A stretch of DNA of 7,297 bases from contig CALGFL010000087.1 of the NCBI GenBank assembly GCA_937881145.1, positions 1-7,297 of the forward strand, read 5' to 3'. Of this stretch, positions 5,950 through 7,297 are shown piece by piece. Made by a program: the position numbers and the translations under genes. Position 1 is the stretch's first letter. Each line of letters starts with the position of its first letter. Below the pieces are notes generated by a model. That model had not been told where the DNA came from and did not search any database. It saw only the letters and a list, made by a program, of their open reading frames with translations. The stretch comes from an uncultured Bordetella sp. (GTDB taxonomy: Bacteria; Pseudomonadota; Gammaproteobacteria; Burkholderiales; Burkholderiaceae_B).

Positions 5950-5984
5950 CGCCGGGCGCCCGGGCGTTTAGTCGCGGCCCGGCG
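5950..5984. terminator. Hairpin between convergent nitroreductase and argH genes
   Basis: CGCCGGGC (5950-5957) pairs perfectly with GCCCGGCG (5977-5984), giving an eight-pair stem around a 19-base loop. It fills most of the 51-base gap between the two convergent stops, where a shared terminator is expected. On the + strand only ATTT follows, and no T-tract follows on the minus strand, so it is a weak intrinsic terminator at best. Confidence 0.33.
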
Positions 5985-5987
5985 ATT

Positions 5988-7297
5988 TCAGGCCGTCTCG
6001 TCCAGCACGCGCCGGGCTTCTTCGCGCACGCGTTCGGGCGCGGTGCCGCCGATGTGCTTGCGCGCCGCCACCGAGCCCTCCAGCGTCAGCACGTGATGCA
6101 CGTCGGCCTCGATGGCCGGGTTGTAGGCCTGCAGTTCGGCCAGCGTCAGGTCCGCCAGGTCGATGCCGCGCTGTTCGCAGTCGCGCACCGCGTGGGCCAC
6201 GACTTCGTGCGCGTCGCGAAAAGGCAGGCCGCGCTTGACCAGGTAGTCGGCCAGGTCGGTCGCCGTGGCGAAGCCCTGCAGGGCCGCGGCGCGCATGTTA
6301 TCGGCCTTGACCTTGATGCCGCCGGCCATGTCGGCGAAGATCGTCAGGGTGTCGCGCAGCGTGTCGACCGTGTCGAAGAGGCCTTCTTTGTCTTCCTGGT
6401 TGTCCTTGTTGTAGGCCAGGGGCTGGCCCTTCATCAGCGTGAGCAGGGCCACCAGGTGGCCATTGACGCGGCCGGTCTTGCCGCGGGCCAGCTCGGGCAC
6501 GTCGGGGTTCTTCTTTTGCGGCATGATGCTGCTGCCGGTGCAGAAGCGGTCGGCCAGGTCGATGAAGCCCACGCGCGGGCTCATCCAGATCACCAGCTCT
6601 TCGGACAGGCGCGAGATGTGCGTCATGATGAGCGCGCCGGCTGCGCAGAACTCGATGGCGAAGTCGCGGTCGGACACGGCGTCCAGCGAATTGCGGCACA
6701 CACCGTCGAAATCCAGCGTGCGCGCCACGCGTTCGCGGTCGATGGGGTAGCTGGTGCCGGCCAGGGCCGCCGCGCCCAGGGGCAGGCGGTTGACGCGGCG
6801 GCGCGCGTCCGCCAGGCGCTCGGCGTCGCGGCCGAACATTTCGGCATAGGCCAGCAGGTGATGGCCGAAGGTGACGGGCTGGGCCACCTGCAGGTGCGTG
6901 AAGCCGGGCAGGATGGTGGCCGCGTTTTCCAGCGCCACCGTGGCCAGCGCGCGGCGCAACTGGCCCAGCAGCACGATCAGGCCGTCGATCTCGTCGCGCA
7001 GCCACAGGCGCACGTCGGTGGCGACCTGGTCGTTGCGCGAGCGGCCGGTGTGCAGGCGCTTGCCCGCATCGCCCACCAGCTCCACCAGGCGCTTTTCGAT
7101 GTTCAGGTGCACGTCTTCCAGATCCAGCAGCCACTGGAAACTGCCGGCGTCGATCTCCGACAGGATCTGCTGCATGCCGCGCTGGATATCGGCGTAGTCC
7201 TGCGCGCAGATGATGCCCTGCGCGGACAGCATTTCGGCGTGGGCCAGCGAGCCGCGGATATCGTGGCGGGCCAGGCGCTTGTCGAAATCCACCGAGG
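5988..7297 (-). CDS. argH: Argininosuccinate lyase, 5' end beyond the window
   Basis: The last enzyme of arginine biosynthesis, splitting argininosuccinate into arginine and fumarate in the cytoplasm as a homotetramer. About 435 codons are visible, ending at TGA (5988-5990). The frame stays open through the right edge, and the first visible residues, [20 protein letters not shown], are internal to normal ArgH proteins; roughly 20-30 residues are missing. The GTG at 7290-7292 is an internal Val, not a start. Family signatures are HTGRSRNDQ (7026-7052), FTHLQVAQP with the catalytic-site His at 6894-6896, and the fumarase/lyase superfamily loop [12 protein letters not shown] (6501-6536) with the catalytic serine. 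All key segments are intact, so the enzyme should be active. It converges on the nitroreductase gene and has no evident functional link to it. Confidence 0.97.
   Translation of the reverse strand, partial: SVDFDKRLARHDIRGSLAHAEMLSAQGIICAQDYADIQRGMQQILSEIDAGSFQWLLDLEDVHLNIEKRLVELVGDAGKRLHTGRSRNDQVATDVRLWLRDEIDGLIVLLGQLRRALATVALENAATILPGFTHLQVAQPVTFGHHLLAYAEMFGRDAERLADARRRVNRLPLGAAALAGTSYPIDRERVARTLDFDGVCRNSLDAVSDRDFAIEFCAAGALIMTHISRLSEELVIWMSPRVGFIDLADRFCTGSSIMPQKKNPDVPELARGKTGRVNGHLVALLTLMKGQPLAYNKDNQEDKEGLFDTVDTLRDTLTIFADMAGGIKVKADNMRAAALQGFATATDLADYLVKRGLPFRDAHEVVAHAVRDCEQRGIDLADLTLAELQAYNPAIEADVHHVLTLEGSVAARKHIGGTAPERVREEARRVLDETA

Noticed and set aside
7290..7292. GTG as the argH start codon
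   Set aside because: The codon encodes Val in the SVDFDKRL segment, internal in ArgH proteins; the frame stays open to the window edge, so the gene is simply truncated by the window.

Overview
The window is GC-rich, densely packed bacterial DNA with short intergenic gaps. Protein similarity judged by eye suggests a betaproteobacterium, probably in the Alcaligenaceae (Bordetella/Achromobacter type). That placement is inference; no rRNA or other marker is present. There are seven protein-coding genes, two of them cut by the window edges. I see no tRNA, rRNA, CRISPR array, insertion sequence or long repeat, and no gene-free stretch above 300 bases.

Left block (1-2699, + strand): an apparent operon for the lower part of L-lysine breakdown. 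It holds the 3' end of an ALDH7-type (antiquitin-like) alpha-aminoadipic semialdehyde dehydrogenase. Next, 28 bases on, is a FOXRED1-like FAD-dependent oxidoreductase, and 65 bases after that a LysN/AADAT-type 2-aminoadipate aminotransferase. The dehydrogenase makes 2-aminoadipate from its semialdehyde and the aminotransferase would turn it into 2-oxoadipate. The flavoenzyme is the natural candidate for a step feeding the semialdehyde (from pipecolate, saccharopine or a related imino acid), but that is inferred from position only. The gap before the aminotransferase holds two GC-rich hairpins and no clear ribosome binding site.

Middle block (2790-5936): a DHA2-type (14-helix) drug/solute exporter on the minus strand, a divergent LysR-type regulator, and a YdjA-like FMN nitroreductase downstream of the regulator on the same strand. 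The 152-base divergent region carries repeated AGAC half-sites and a perfect 10-base inverted repeat, a plausible operator. A palindrome lies in an AT-rich island between the regulator stop and the nitroreductase start. The three genes look like an inducible efflux-plus-reduction module, as inferred from layout.

Right block (5988-7297, - strand): argininosuccinate lyase, argH, the last step of arginine synthesis. It lacks only its extreme N-terminus, beyond the right edge. It converges on the nitroreductase gene across a 51-base gap containing a hairpin.

Nothing here is clearly a new defence or mobile system. The most notable points are the FOXRED1-like enzyme in a lysine-catabolic setting and the regulatory DNA of the exporter/regulator/nitroreductase module.
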